From NCBI RefSeq assembly GCF_900176135.1, contig NZ_FWWW01000044.1, positions 1 to 58,273 on the forward strand: 58,273 bases of DNA. The letters are read 5' to 3'. Under the pieces are notes generated by a model that saw only the letters and a list, made by a program, of their open reading frames with translations, was not told the origin of the DNA and did no database searches. This DNA is from Hymenobacter roseosalivarius DSM 11622. Its GTDB lineage: Bacteria > Bacteroidota > Bacteroidia > Cytophagales > Hymenobacteraceae. This document shows, one piece after another, positions 33,217-43,105 of this stretch (positions are counted from its first letter, which is position 1; each line of letters begins with the position of its first letter). The position numbers were made by a program, and so were the translations under genes.

Positions 33217-33254
33217 AAAAAAGCCCCCCAGCTATGCAGCTGGGGGGCTTTTTT
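33217..33254. terminator. T9SS operon terminator built from the GCCCCCC word
   Basis: AAAAAAGCCCCCCAGCT (33217-33233) pairs with AGCTGGGGGGCTTTTTT (33238-33254), a perfect stem of 17 bp with a 4-nt loop and T-runs on both strands. It serves gldN and, from the other side, uvrC. Each arm is a full consensus copy of the iterated W4-GCCCCCC-AG word. Confidence 0.95.
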
Positions 33255-33299
33255 CTTGAGTTAACGGTTATGCGACTTCTTGGAGTACATATCGTTGAG

Positions 33300-35111
33300 C
33301 TACTCGGCTGCTTGCTCCTGCTGCTCGAAATAAGAAAGTAAGACACGCGCTTTTGCTTTGCCTATTTCGGCAACTAACTCCGCCTCGCTCAGCTCACGGA
33401 TTTTCTTGACTGACTTAAACTTACTCAGTAGCTTGTCAGCCGTTGCGGGGCCGAGACCTTTCACTTCGGTCAATTCGGTTTTGAGCGTTGCCGCATCCCG
33501 GCGGTTACGGTGAAAGGTGATGCCGAAGCGGTGCACCTCGTCGCGCATGCGCTGAAACAGACGCAACGATTCACTTTTCTTGTCGATATAAAGCGGTAAT
33601 GGATCATTGGGAACATAGATTTCCTCCAACCGCTTGGCAATACCAATGACTGGAATTTGCCCCCAGAGATTAAGGTCTTTCAGGGCTTTTACAGCCATGC
33701 TTAGCTGGCCTTTACCACCATCTACAATAACCAATTGAGGTAATGAGGCACCTTCATCCACGAGCCGCCGATAGCGGCGCGTCACGACTTCGTACATGGA
33801 GTCGAAATCATTGGGACCAATGACCGTTTTGATATGATAATGACGGTAGTCCTTCTTGCTCGGCTTCGCATTGCGGAAGCAGACCATTGCTGCCACGGGG
33901 TTGTCTCCCTGAAAGTTAGAGTTATCAAAGCATTCGATGTGTTTAGGCAGCTCAGTCAGGCGCAAATCTTTCTTTATTGTCTCCATGATGCGCACCTCAT
34001 TCAGATCCTTGGAGCGGTCGTTCATGCTTTCCTTCTCCTTGCGCAGATAAAGCACGTTCTTAATGCTCAACTCCAGAAGCTTGCGCTTGTCGCCAATTTG
34101 CGGAGTGGACACGGTGACGCCAGGGAGTGGGAGCGAGGGCAACGCAACGTTGGTAAGAATCTCTTTCGAGTCACTCTCGAACTCCTCCCGCATCTGCATA
34201 ATTAGGGGGGGCAAAATTTCCTCGTCCATTTCGTCGAGCTTCTTCTGCACTTCCAATGATTGAGTGAGAATGACAGAGCCATTCATCACCTTGAGGTAGT
34301 TGATGAAAGAACTTTTCTCATTGGAGGCAATTGAGAACACATCGATGTTGGACAGCGAAGCGTTCACAACCGTGGATTTGGCCTGAAAATCATCCAGGCG
34401 GTCTAGCTTTTTCTTGAGGGTGTGCGCTAGCTCGTATTGTTGCTCCTGGGCTGCGGCCATCATACGCTCCCGGAAATAAGCTTTGGGAATGGTAAGATTA
34501 CCGTTTAGGATACTGCGAATCTGCTGGATGTATTGGTTGTATGTTTCCTCCTCCTGTAAGGCTTCGCAAGGACCTTTGCAGTTACCCAAGTGATACTCCA
34601 GACAAACTTTAAACTTGCCGGCAGCTACGTTCTCTGGGGTGAGATTGTAAGTGCAGGTACGCAACGGATACAAGGCCCGAATCAGTTCCAGCACCACGTT
34701 CATAGCCGTTAAATTGGCGTAAGGGCCATAGTAGCGCGAGCCGTCATTGATCTTCTTACGAGTAGGAATGAGACGTGGAAACCGCTCATTCGTCAGGCAT
34801 AAGTAAGGGTAGGTCTTGCCATCTTTAAGCAGGATATTATACTTGGGTTGGTGTTGCTTAATGAGGTTGTTTTCAAGCAAAAAGGCGTCGGATTCATTAT
34901 CTACAATAGTAAACTCGATGCGCTTAATGTTCTTGACCAGCTGCTGGGTTTTCTTGTTATGGTCCTGCTTGGTAAAGTAGCTACTCACGCGCTTACGTAG
35001 GTCCACGGCTTTGCCAACGTAGATAATGCCTTCATCATCGAAGTATTTGTACACACCCGGACGATGAGGCAGCTGACGAATTTGCTCTTGTAAATGGGCT
35101 TTGGCGGCCAT
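33300..35111 (-). CDS. uvrC: Excinuclease ABC subunit UvrC
   Basis: A 603-residue nuclease that makes both incisions in nucleotide excision repair. N-terminal GIY-YIG domain (LPHRPGVYKYFDDEGIIYVG, about 12-90), UVR domain (about 205-240), RNase-H-like endonuclease domain (IECFDNSNFQGDNPVAAMV, about 370-530) and C-terminal helix-hairpin-helix pair (LTEVKGLGPATADKLLSKF). Length fits the family. The frame runs up to 35273 but that part contains the pbp1A terminator, so the ATG at 35111 is chosen. Confidence 0.97.
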   Translation of the reverse strand: MAAKAHLQEQIRQLPHRPGVYKYFDDEGIIYVGKAVDLRKRVSSYFTKQDHNKKTQQLVKNIKRIEFTIVDNESDAFLLENNLIKQHQPKYNILLKDGKTYPYLCLTNERFPRLIPTRKKINDGSRYYGPYANLTAMNVVLELIRALYPLRTCTYNLTPENVAAGKFKVCLEYHLGNCKGPCEALQEEETYNQYIQQIRSILNGNLTIPKAYFRERMMAAAQEQQYELAHTLKKKLDRLDDFQAKSTVVNASLSNIDVFSIASNEKSSFINYLKVMNGSVILTQSLEVQKKLDEMDEEILPPLIMQMREEFESDSKEILTNVALPSLPLPGVTVSTPQIGDKRKLLELSIKNVLYLRKEKESMNDRSKDLNEVRIMETIKKDLRLTELPKHIECFDNSNFQGDNPVAAMVCFRNAKPSKKDYRHYHIKTVIGPNDFDSMYEVVTRRYRRLVDEGASLPQLVIVDGGKGQLSMAVKALKDLNLWGQIPVIGIAKRLEEIYVPNDPLPLYIDKKSESLRLFQRMRDEVHRFGITFHRNRRDAATLKTELTEVKGLGPATADKLLSKFKSVKKIRELSEAELVAEIGKAKARVLLSYFEQQEQAAE

Positions 35112-35220
35112 AAGATGGTAATTAGGCGCAGAATGAATATCCTGGGAGAGGTACGCAAATACAGAACGCGAAGGTGTACAGAGGAATTTCCAAAACCCAC
35201 AAAGAAGCTGTAAAAACGAA

Positions 35221-35251
35221 ATCGTGGCCGGTAAAGCATACCAGCCACGAT
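35221..35251 (-). terminator. pbp1A terminator
   Basis: ATCGTGGC (35221-35228) pairs with GCCACGAT (35244-35251), extended by CGG/CTGG; on the - strand a T-rich run (TTTCGTTTTT) follows. It lies 44 bp past the pbp1A stop and shows that uvrC starts downstream of it. Confidence 0.7.
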
Positions 35252-35294
35252 CTGTTATTTTATTCAAAGCCAATTGGCCAAGTAATACGCTTCC

Positions 35295-37628
35295 CTAAAT
35301 CTCTTGTCCATTGAGAATATCGAGATCAGTCTGGTTTAGCTTCTGATCCAATGGAATAGTATCGCGCTGGCCACCATAATAACGACTGCAATCAATCTCA
35401 ATGCTCAATGGTTGCGCGGGCTTGGGGAAAGGTTCTTTGCTTACATCCAAAGCCTTATCGCCGTATACTTTGCGCATAAATAGGCCATAAATAGGCAGCG
35501 CAGCGCGGGCACCCTGACCATTGGAGCCATTGCGGAAGTGAATACTGCGGTCTTCACCACCTACCCACATGCCGCAGACCAGATCAGGCGTAACACCCAT
35601 GAACCACGCGTCGGAATAGTTGGAGGTAGTACCCGTTTTGGCTCCCATCTCATACGGAAATTTAAAGCCCGTCTTGAGAATGGTAGATGTACCGCCGCGC
35701 TCCGTGGTGGAGGCTTGCAGCATGTGCGTCATCAGGTAAGCGGTTTCTTCACTTAGGGCCTCGCGGGTCTGGGGGACAAACTCGCGTAGAACATTGCCAT
35801 TTTTGTCCTCAATCCGCGTTACCATCATGGGCGAAGTCCACACCCCTTTGTTTACGAAGGTGCTATAGGCCCCACACAGCTCAAAGATACTCACGTCGCT
35901 GGAGCCAAAGCCGATGGCCGGTACAGCTTCGATGGGAGAGGTAATACCTAGCCGCCGGGCATAAGCGACGATGGTTTCAGGCCCTAGCTTTTGTACCAGA
36001 AAGGCTGTAATCGAGTTCATTGACCGTGCTAAGGCCTGTCGGATGGTGAACGTACGGCCCGAATAGCCCCCCTCAAAGTTGCGAGGCGTGTAGGCCGGCC
36101 GACCAGCCTCCGCTGGGAAGGTAATCGCTAGATCCTGAACCTGGTAACAAGGTGAATAGCCCTGATCAATGGCTGCTGTATAGACGATAGGCTTAAACGT
36201 GGAGCCTGGCTGCCGGGTGCCTTGCTTTACGTGGTCGTACTTGAAATACTTAAAGTTGGTGCCACCTACCCACGCCTTAATTTGCCCATTCAAGGGGTTC
36301 ATTGCCATAAAACCCGCCTGCAGGTAGCGCTTGTAGTACGCCAAGGAATCTAGGGGCGACATCGTCATCTCCTTCTCGCCCTGCCAAGTGAACACCATCA
36401 TCTTATACTTCTTGTTCAGATAGTAGTTGATGGAGTCCTTATTGCCTTCAAAGCGAGTGTTAAGAGACTTATACCGCTCCGTACGCTTGATGGCATTTTG
36501 CAGAAAATTCGGGATAAGACGGCCCGTTTCATCACGCCACGGCTGCTGGCCCTTCCAATGCTGCGTAAACAGCTTCTGCTGCTGCTTCATATGCTCCGCC
36601 ACCGCTGATTCCGCATATTTCTGCATCCGCGAGTCGATGGTGGTATAAATCTTCAGGCCATCGGCGTAAAGGTCGTGTTCAGTGTCGCGGCTCCATTGTA
36701 AAAGTGCTTTGCTTACTTCCCGGCGGAAATAGGGAGCAATACCCTTATTGGCATTTTCTACATTGTAAGTCAGCGCGATAGGCTTGGCCGTGGCTGCTGC
36801 GTAGGAGGCTTGATCAATGTAGCCGTACTTCCGCATCTGGCTCAGAACCCAGTTGCGCCGCGTTTTGGCCCGCTCGGGGTGCTCTACGGGGCTAAAGTAA
36901 GATGGCGCATTAAGCACACCTACCAGCAGCGCCGACTCTTCCAGCGTGAGGTTTTTGGGCTGCTTATTAAAAAAGGTCTTAGCTGCTACGTTGATGCCAA
37001 ATGCGTTAGATCCGTACTCATTGATATTCAGGTACATGGTCAGAATTTCGCGCTTGGTATAGTTGCGCTCCAACCGAATGGCCATTATCCACTCTTTGGT
37101 TTTAATGATGAGCATCCGCAAGCCTGGTACGTGGCTGAGCGTGCCATCATTGAGGTCGGCGCGGGTACGGAACAACACCTTTGCTACCTGCTGAGTAAGC
37201 GTACTGGAACCCCGGCGGATGCGCCCCGCCACATAGTAATACGGCACCGCGAACAACCCTTTCAAGTCGATGCCGGAGTGGCTCTCGAAGCGGACGTCTT
37301 CGGTGGCAATCAGGCCATCAATCAGGTTTAGGGGCAGTTCGTCGTAGCCTACCGGGGTGCGGTTTTCGCGGAAATACTTGCCCATCAGCACCCCATCGGC
37401 CGAGTAGATCTCAGAGGCTAGTTCGCTCTTGGGGTTTTCCAGCGTCTTGAGGTTGGGCATCCGCCCAAATAGGTTCATAAAGTTGACACTCACGGCCAAC
37501 ACATACACGACGAAGCCGATGAGCCCGAAGCTAAAAAGCAGCCACAGCGTGCGCGTGAGGCCCGTAAAGCGTCCCAACCGTTGGGGCTTACGGGGCTGAA
37601 CTTTGGGTTTGGTGGCAGGAATAGCCAT
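35295..37628 (-). CDS. Class A penicillin-binding protein (PBP1A-like)
   Basis: A 777-residue bifunctional peptidoglycan synthase. After a basic cytoplasmic tail and a membrane anchor (about 25-50) comes the GT51 transglycosylase domain (ATEDVRFESHSGIDLKGL, RRGSSTLTQQ, KREILTMYLN, about 80-265). The transpeptidase domain follows, with SxxK in RQPGSTFKP, SxN in ARSMNS and KTG in GAKTGTTSNYSDAW. It polymerises and cross-links glycan strands at the inner membrane's outer face. Monocistronic with its own terminator. Confidence 0.93.
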   Translation of the reverse strand: MAIPATKPKVQPRKPQRLGRFTGLTRTLWLLFSFGLIGFVVYVLAVSVNFMNLFGRMPNLKTLENPKSELASEIYSADGVLMGKYFRENRTPVGYDELPLNLIDGLIATEDVRFESHSGIDLKGLFAVPYYYVAGRIRRGSSTLTQQVAKVLFRTRADLNDGTLSHVPGLRMLIIKTKEWIMAIRLERNYTKREILTMYLNINEYGSNAFGINVAAKTFFNKQPKNLTLEESALLVGVLNAPSYFSPVEHPERAKTRRNWVLSQMRKYGYIDQASYAAATAKPIALTYNVENANKGIAPYFRREVSKALLQWSRDTEHDLYADGLKIYTTIDSRMQKYAESAVAEHMKQQQKLFTQHWKGQQPWRDETGRLIPNFLQNAIKRTERYKSLNTRFEGNKDSINYYLNKKYKMMVFTWQGEKEMTMSPLDSLAYYKRYLQAGFMAMNPLNGQIKAWVGGTNFKYFKYDHVKQGTRQPGSTFKPIVYTAAIDQGYSPCYQVQDLAITFPAEAGRPAYTPRNFEGGYSGRTFTIRQALARSMNSITAFLVQKLGPETIVAYARRLGITSPIEAVPAIGFGSSDVSIFELCGAYSTFVNKGVWTSPMMVTRIEDKNGNVLREFVPQTREALSEETAYLMTHMLQASTTERGGTSTILKTGFKFPYEMGAKTGTTSNYSDAWFMGVTPDLVCGMWVGGEDRSIHFRNGSNGQGARAALPIYGLFMRKVYGDKALDVSKEPFPKPAQPLSIEIDCSRYYGGQRDTIPLDQKLNQTDLDILNGQEI

Positions 37629-37725
37629 TCTTTAGGGAGATATATAAGCCAGGAACGCGAAATCAGTAGAGGAATTGGATGCTACGACGGCAGTTGAAAG
37701 TTGACCCGTACAACCCAGACTGGTT

Positions 37726-40700
37726 TCAATTCTTGATTTCTCTTTCGTAGAAACGTTGATACTCAGCTAAATCCTTGTTTTGAAGTAGCAGTGGGAGATT
37801 CTCAATACCGATAATCAGGATTTGGTAACCCGCGCCACGCAATCGGCTTAGCGGCGACTGAGGCCCGCGCAGTTTTAGGGCGTAGCTCTGGGCCGCTTTC
37901 TGGACCGGCAATGTTTGCACCACCACCAGCTCCACCGAATCGCCGAGCGCAGTGGGCTGCACTTGTAGGTTGTTGGCGCGGTAAAAACGGTTGTTATAGG
38001 TAGCAAGGGCGGCTGGCATGGTGGCTGCCGGTGCTGCTCCTTTAGGAAAAACAAGTACCACAGCATGACCCGTAGCTGGGTTACTCAGGTAAGGAGTAGG
38101 CGCTGGCTCAGTGGGGAGAGACGGAGATTTGCCCCCCAGCGGCGCTGTCGGCGCTGGCGCAGCAGGTTGAGCCGTTACTTCTTTAGCTGGCGCCGTTGGT
38201 GGTGCGGCAACAGGTTTGGCTGGGCTACCAGGTTCCGCTGGCTTGGTAACGGGTGTGGCTGCCTGCCTGATAGGGGCTGCATTCGGATTGGGAGCAGGAG
38301 CCAAAGCTGGTGTCGCTGGCACGCGGGTGACGGGCACGGCCGGCCGCCTTTCGGGTGCTATTGCTACGCGCCGGCGATTATCTATTTCACCGGGCCGAAA
38401 GGCTGATACGGGGGGCTTTTCTGTTGAGGCCAAAGCGCCGTTAATGCTACCCGCCCTATAGTCCTCATACGACTTGAGCAAAATGGCTGCCTGCGGGGCC
38501 AGGGGGCTGCTGGGATAGGCCTTGTAAAACTTTTGTACCGCTGCCTGCGCTGATAGAGGCGGCTGGGTCCGAATAGTGAGCAGCGTATTAAGGAAGGCTA
38601 CCCGGTCATTGAGCGCATTGTCCGGGTACTGGCGTTTTACTTGCGTGAGTAAGTCAGCGGCTTTTTTAAAGTCCTGCTTTTTATAAAAGACAAAAGCTGA
38701 ATCAACCAAGGTGCCTACCTGCGCATTCGCCTGCGAGGTGCGGCGCAAATATTCCGGGTCGCCCACCAGACGGGCATAGGATGAATTGGGAAACGACTGG
38801 CGTAGCCGCTGGCTATATACTTCGGCCTTGGGGTCATTCTGCTCTTTGTAAATTAAATACAGACTATAGTATACTTCAGGCAGATGAGTACTGTTGGGGA
38901 AGGCAGCTATCAGCTTATCGTAGGTTTCGGCGGCACGAGCGGGCTCCCGCAGCTGCTGGTTATAAATGCCCCCCAACGCGAATAAAGCCTCTTCCATCTG
39001 CTTCTGCGAAGCTTGTAGCTGCGGAGCGGTAAGAGGAATGTTCTGTCGGTATTGGGCAACCAGGCCGCGCTCAAACGCAGCGGCGTCATTGGATGCGGCT
39101 GGGGCGGCACCATTCGCGGTAATCCCATTGGTGCCGGCGGCCCCAGCATTTACAGCCGGCCCGCTACCGCTCTGATTAGTTGCAAGGGTGCCGCTAACCT
39201 GACTACTCACCCGCCAGTTGTCCTGTAGCTGCCGGTCGCCCCAACGCCGCATAAACTCGGACCGGGCCGTGCTAAGGGCCGCCGGATTATCAAAGTACCA
39301 CTGGGCACCGGTGCTTGTATTAGCGAATGCCACCGGGTCGATATCAGGATTGCCGGCGCGGGTCGCGCTGACGCCCGTATAAGCCTGTACCTGCTGCTGA
39401 CGTACTTCCTGAGCTTTTGAGTTGGCGGCTAACCGATCGGCTTGCTGCTGACGAGATGCAACCTCTGCTTTGGCATATTCGGTGAGCCGGATGCGCAACG
39501 CGGCCGTATCCAGTCGGGCTAACGCCTGCAGGCTGTCCTGCGCCCCGATAATGATGATTTGTTTGGCAAACTCCTGTAAAATCTGAGCACGCTCGGCGGT
39601 GGCAGCATACTCCGGGGCTACGGGGGGCAAATTCTGTACAGCGCTATCATAATAACCGGCCGCCAATTGATACCGTTGAAGGTTCTCGTAATAAATGCGG
39701 CCCGCCAGCAGGTACGTATAGGATTTTTGCACCCGATTAGGCGTCGGGACGCGCAACGACTGCTGTACCAGCGCCAGCGCTTCCGGGTAGCGCTGCTGCC
39801 GATAGTCGAGCCGCGCCATCTCATAGAGCACCTTGTCGCGGTACTCCTTATTATTCGGGTCTTTGAGCAGCTTAGCAAAATACTTATCCAGCCGCGCCCG
39901 GTCAGTGTTTAGATCTGATACCTGACCAAGCAGCAGCTTGGAGTAGAAATCCAACTCGTAAGGCGGATTACGCTTCAGAATCTGGTTGAGCTCGGCATAC
40001 GCTTCCTTGTCCTGACCTTGTGCCTGGTACAACTGCGCCAAGATATAGCGGGTGCGTGAACGCTCATTCTTGGGCTTGATATACGGAATAGCCTTGTTCA
40101 GATTCTCAATGGCCAGCTTCGGATTATCAGTGAGCAGATGATATTCCGCGCGGGTCAGAAACAGCTCCTTGGCGGTGCTCTCACGGCCTTCTTCCTTATC
40201 CAGCACGTCCGACACGGCGGCGGCATTGTCGTATTCTTTCTGGGCTAAATAAGTGCGCATGAGCCATATTAAGGCTTCTTGCTTTACGTCACTATCCTCA
40301 CTGCTGCCGTTGATATAACGGAAGGTCTTGGCTGCTTCCTCGTACTCCTTTTTATAATAGCGCGCCTTTCCAATAACAAGGTAGCTATCGTCCGTCCAGG
40401 CGCTGCCGGCTTGGTATTGTAGCGGCAGGGAGGCTTTTTTAATGATATCATCGAGGTCGGCCGTTAGTTTAGTAACAGTCGCGTCGTCCAAGGTAGGGAA
40501 CAGAGGTAGGAAACGGTTGTAGTCGTTGAGGCGGGCGGCGTAGAGCGCCACCTCCGTAGCGCGCATCTTTTCGCGGGCCAGAAAGAAGCCGTTATCCCGC
40601 GCCACGATATTCTGGTACGTGCGCCCCACCACCGATTTGCGCTCCGAGGAGCAGGCAACTATGCCCGCTACCAGCAGCAGCAAAGTCAGCGGAATTAAAA

Positions 40701-40740
40701 GCAGCCGAAAGAGCGAAGTAGTAGTCAAAATAGAAAGCAA
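37726..40740 (-). CDS. sprE: T9SS lipoprotein SprE/PorW
   Basis: A 1004-residue lipoprotein with lipobox AGIVAC (Cys30). Tetratricopeptide-type repeats follow (about 55-770; e.g. YLVIGKARYYKKEYEEAAKT, EALFALGGIYNQQL), then a Pro/Ala-rich low-complexity linker (about 780-890) and a C-terminal globular domain (about 900-1004). Family start KSVVGRTYQNIVARDNGFF fits SprE/PorW, a T9SS accessory protein that couples motor and outer-membrane translocon. The start is TTG 40740, or another TTG four codons later; no ATG is available. It is separated from the gld operon by uvrC and pbp1A. Confidence 0.85.
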   Translation of the reverse strand: MLSILTTTSLFRLLLIPLTLLLLVAGIVACSSERKSVVGRTYQNIVARDNGFFLAREKMRATEVALYAARLNDYNRFLPLFPTLDDATVTKLTADLDDIIKKASLPLQYQAGSAWTDDSYLVIGKARYYKKEYEEAAKTFRYINGSSEDSDVKQEALIWLMRTYLAQKEYDNAAAVSDVLDKEEGRESTAKELFLTRAEYHLLTDNPKLAIENLNKAIPYIKPKNERSRTRYILAQLYQAQGQDKEAYAELNQILKRNPPYELDFYSKLLLGQVSDLNTDRARLDKYFAKLLKDPNNKEYRDKVLYEMARLDYRQQRYPEALALVQQSLRVPTPNRVQKSYTYLLAGRIYYENLQRYQLAAGYYDSAVQNLPPVAPEYAATAERAQILQEFAKQIIIIGAQDSLQALARLDTAALRIRLTEYAKAEVASRQQQADRLAANSKAQEVRQQQVQAYTGVSATRAGNPDIDPVAFANTSTGAQWYFDNPAALSTARSEFMRRWGDRQLQDNWRVSSQVSGTLATNQSGSGPAVNAGAAGTNGITANGAAPAASNDAAAFERGLVAQYRQNIPLTAPQLQASQKQMEEALFALGGIYNQQLREPARAAETYDKLIAAFPNSTHLPEVYYSLYLIYKEQNDPKAEVYSQRLRQSFPNSSYARLVGDPEYLRRTSQANAQVGTLVDSAFVFYKKQDFKKAADLLTQVKRQYPDNALNDRVAFLNTLLTIRTQPPLSAQAAVQKFYKAYPSSPLAPQAAILLKSYEDYRAGSINGALASTEKPPVSAFRPGEIDNRRRVAIAPERRPAVPVTRVPATPALAPAPNPNAAPIRQAATPVTKPAEPGSPAKPVAAPPTAPAKEVTAQPAAPAPTAPLGGKSPSLPTEPAPTPYLSNPATGHAVVLVFPKGAAPAATMPAALATYNNRFYRANNLQVQPTALGDSVELVVVQTLPVQKAAQSYALKLRGPQSPLSRLRGAGYQILIIGIENLPLLLQNKDLAEYQRFYEREIKN

Positions 40741-40918
40741 ATCAAGGCAGTGGGCTGGTAGTTTAACGCGCCCCTATGGCCGATTCGTTCGGCGAAGCTG
40801 GGGGGCATTTTCTTCTCAACGTTGGGCTTCGGGTAAAATTACGGCTTTTTCCCTGCCTCCTTTTCAAACCTGTGCAATACTAAGGAATTGCTACATGCAT
40901 TTGTGTGTTGAAAAATCA

Positions 40919-40926
40919 TACTTTTG
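40919..40926 (+). promoter_or_regulatory. ATP synthase operon -7 element TACTTTTG
   Basis: TACTTTTG matches TAnnTTTG exactly and lies 22 bp before the atpZ-like ATG. The nearest TTTG upstream (40900-40903) is 15 bp away, a little close. The iterated word TTTTGCCCCCC (40922-40932) overlaps it, and a second copy (40800-40811, reverse) lies in the same 208-bp divergent gap with sprE. Confidence 0.5.
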
Positions 40927-40948
40927 CCCCCCATCCTACTATTTATAG

Positions 40949-41194
40949 ATGCCCACCGCCCCTACTCCACCTGATAAGCCTACCAACTCTAACCCTGACC
41001 GCCTGCGCACCTTCGCCAAGTACTCAGGATTAGGATTTCAGATGTTGGCCATCATTGGCCTGAGTGCCTGGGCAGGTACTGCTTTGGATGAGCGTTTCCA
41101 AAACGACCGACCATGGTACACCATTGTATTGATGCTGCTTGGTGTATTCGTGGCTATGTACCAGGTTATTCGCTCCCTCACCCGAGACTTATAG
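40949..41194 (+). CDS. AtpZ/AtpI-family small membrane protein
   Basis: An 81-residue protein: a Pro/Asn-rich start, then two membrane helices (about 27-48 and 53-75) with KYSGLGFQMLAIIGLSAWAG and the DERFQNDRPWYTIVLMLLGV loop, typical of AtpZ/AtpI. These help assemble the c-ring or supply Mg/Ca in other bacteria. It is the first gene of the ATP synthase operon. Confidence 0.85.
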   Translation: MPTAPTPPDKPTNSNPDRLRTFAKYSGLGFQMLAIIGLSAWAGTALDERFQNDRPWYTIVLMLLGVFVAMYQVIRSLTRDL

Positions 41195-41253
41195 TACTCA
41201 TTACGTAATAACTCACGGCTAAACACCATTAATAAGGTATAACTCTACACCCG

Positions 41254-41646
41254 ATGATTTTTCTGCGTCAGTTTATACTCTTTTGCTTGCTTCTGGGGGG
41301 CATTTTCTATGCTTTATTCAGTCAGTTTGGGGCGACCGTCATTCATCCGCTTACGATTTACGTATTCGGGTTTTTTGCTCTCCTGACACTTATTACCTAT
41401 TGGGTCACTTCACGGCTCATACGCGCCAACCCCGACAATTTTATGGGTGCTTATTTCGGTTCGATGGTCGTGCGCCTGCTGTTGTCGGTGGGGCTGGTAC
41501 TCGTATTTCTCTATAAAGGAGGTGCGCAGGAGCGCCCAGGGCTATGGACATTTCTGGGGGGCTTTTTTATCCTGTATTTTCTCTTCGCCGGGTTTGAAAT
41601 CTGGAGCGTCCTGAGTAACTTGCGCCCGTTTTCAAAACAGGGTTAG
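41254..41646 (+). CDS. AtpI-like four-helix membrane protein
   Basis: A 130-residue membrane protein with about four helices (7-24, 30-50, 65-87, 97-117), located between the atpZ-like gene and atpB, where Bacteroidota carry a poorly conserved AtpI-like gene. No catalytic residues. Two iterated words fall in it (41295, 41556), each encoding Leu-Gly-Gly-(Ile/Phe)-Phe within helices. Confidence 0.65.
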   Translation: MIFLRQFILFCLLLGGIFYALFSQFGATVIHPLTIYVFGFFALLTLITYWVTSRLIRANPDNFMGAYFGSMVVRLLLSVGLVLVFLYKGGAQERPGLWTFLGGFFILYFLFAGFEIWSVLSNLRPFSKQG

Positions 41647-41679
41647 TCTAATATCCCGCCCCCACCTAAATTACTCTGA

Positions 41680-42750
41680 ATGAAGCGTTTACTGATAGCT
41701 CTCTTTTGCATTCTTTCGCTTCCCGTTTTTGCCCAAGCGCCTACGCCCACCATTGAAGAAGCCACCGACTCGGAAGCCTTCAGCCCCGGCGAGATGATTC
41801 TGCACCACATTGGTGATGCCCACGAGTGGCATTTCGCTACTCTTGGCGATGAGAAAGAGCATGGGTTACATTTTACTATTCCGCTGCCAATTATTGCTTT
41901 TCAGCCCGGCAAAGGCTTAAACGTATTCTCTTCATCGCAGCTTGCCGAAGGCAAAACCTACAGCGGCCTGAAGCTGGAGCACGAGCACCTCGTAGCCGAG
42001 GATGGCAGCAAGGTTTACGACTTCTCTATTACTAAAAACGTTGCTTCGCTGATATTAACTGCCGCCCTACTGTTAGGCATTTTCTTTACGGTAGCTGGTA
42101 GCTATAAGAAGAACCAAGGCGGTGCCCCTAAAGGGGTTCAGTCTTTCTTCGAGCCTATCATCATCTTTATTCGGGATGAAGTAGGCAAAAAGGCCATCGG
42201 TCCGAAGTACGAGCGATACATGCCGTATTTGCTCACCGTATTCTTCTTTATCTGGTTTAGCAATCTGCTGGGCTTGGTGCCGGGCGCTGCCAACCTCACC
42301 GGCAACATTGCCGTGACGCTGACCTTAGCCGTCCTGACGTTGCTTATCACCTTGTTCAGCTCTAATAAAAATTATTGGGCTCACATTTTCGCCACTCCCG
42401 GTGTACCGAAGGCCTTGCTGCCCATCATGATTCCAGTGGAGCTTATTGGCGTAGTGGTAAAACCATTCTCGCTGATGGTTCGTCTGTTTGCCAATATCAC
42501 GGCCGGCCACATTGTAATCCTAAGCTTTATCAGCTTGATTTTTATTTTCCAGAGTGTAATGATCAGCCCTGTCACGCTGGCTTTCGGCTTGTTCATCAAT
42601 ATGCTGGAGTTGCTGGTTGCTATTTTGCAGGCGTACATTTTCACGCTACTCACCGCCATGTACATCGGCGGCGCCGTAGAGGAGCATCACCACGATGCTG
42701 ACCTGCAGATTGGCGGCGACAACTCGGCTGCTCCAGCACACGGTCACTAA
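41680..42750 (+). CDS. atpB: F0F1 ATP synthase subunit a
   Basis: A 356-residue membrane subunit that forms the proton half-channels with the c-ring. A signal peptide (MKRLLIALFCILSLPVFAQA) and a periplasmic His-rich N-terminal region (HHIGDAHEWHF) precede the membrane part, which is the usual long form of Bacteroidota. The essential arginine is Arg268 in FSLMVRLFANITAGH. The C-terminus EEHHHDADL is rich in His. Confidence 0.95.
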   Translation: MKRLLIALFCILSLPVFAQAPTPTIEEATDSEAFSPGEMILHHIGDAHEWHFATLGDEKEHGLHFTIPLPIIAFQPGKGLNVFSSSQLAEGKTYSGLKLEHEHLVAEDGSKVYDFSITKNVASLILTAALLLGIFFTVAGSYKKNQGGAPKGVQSFFEPIIIFIRDEVGKKAIGPKYERYMPYLLTVFFFIWFSNLLGLVPGAANLTGNIAVTLTLAVLTLLITLFSSNKNYWAHIFATPGVPKALLPIMIPVELIGVVVKPFSLMVRLFANITAGHIVILSFISLIFIFQSVMISPVTLAFGLFINMLELLVAILQAYIFTLLTAMYIGGAVEEHHHDADLQIGGDNSAAPAHGH

Positions 42751-42814
42751 GCCATTTCATTAACATTTCTCATCCTGATTTTTTCGTTTTTCACTTCCCT
42801 CTAATTTTTGTTTT

Positions 42815-43084
42815 ATGCTTCTTTCTCTGTTTTTGCAGGCTGTCAGTGACGTTTCCAATTCTGTTGGTTTGGCCGTAATGGGTGCCGGTATCGGTGCCGG
42901 TCTGGTTGCTCTTGGTGTTGGTCTGGGTATCGGCCGCATCGGTGGTAGCGCCATGGAAGCCATTGGCCGTCAGCCCGAAGCTGCAGGTCGCATCCAAACT
43001 GCTATGCTGATTGTAGCGGCTCTGATCGAAGGTCTGGGCCTGTTCGCAGTCGTAGTCTGCTTGCTGATTTCCTTCAACCTCTAG
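42815..43084 (+). CDS. atpE: F0F1 ATP synthase subunit c
   Basis: An 89-residue proteolipid with two helices linked by the polar loop GRQPEAAGRIQ. The proton-binding residue is Glu72 (AALIEGLGLFA). The N-terminal extension MLLSLFLQA is a little longer than usual. The gene starts 65 bp after atpB and is followed by a strong hairpin that may raise its share of product relative to downstream genes. Confidence 0.95.
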   Translation: MLLSLFLQAVSDVSNSVGLAVMGAGIGAGLVALGVGLGIGRIGGSAMEAIGRQPEAAGRIQTAMLIVAALIEGLGLFAVVVCLLISFNL

Positions 43085-43105
43085 AGATAGAGGCACCCGC
43101 CTGGG

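Noticed and set aside
35112..35273. N-terminal extension of UvrC
   Set aside because: This stretch holds the pbp1A terminator and has no similarity to UvrC; the GIY-YIG domain begins properly from the ATG at 35111.
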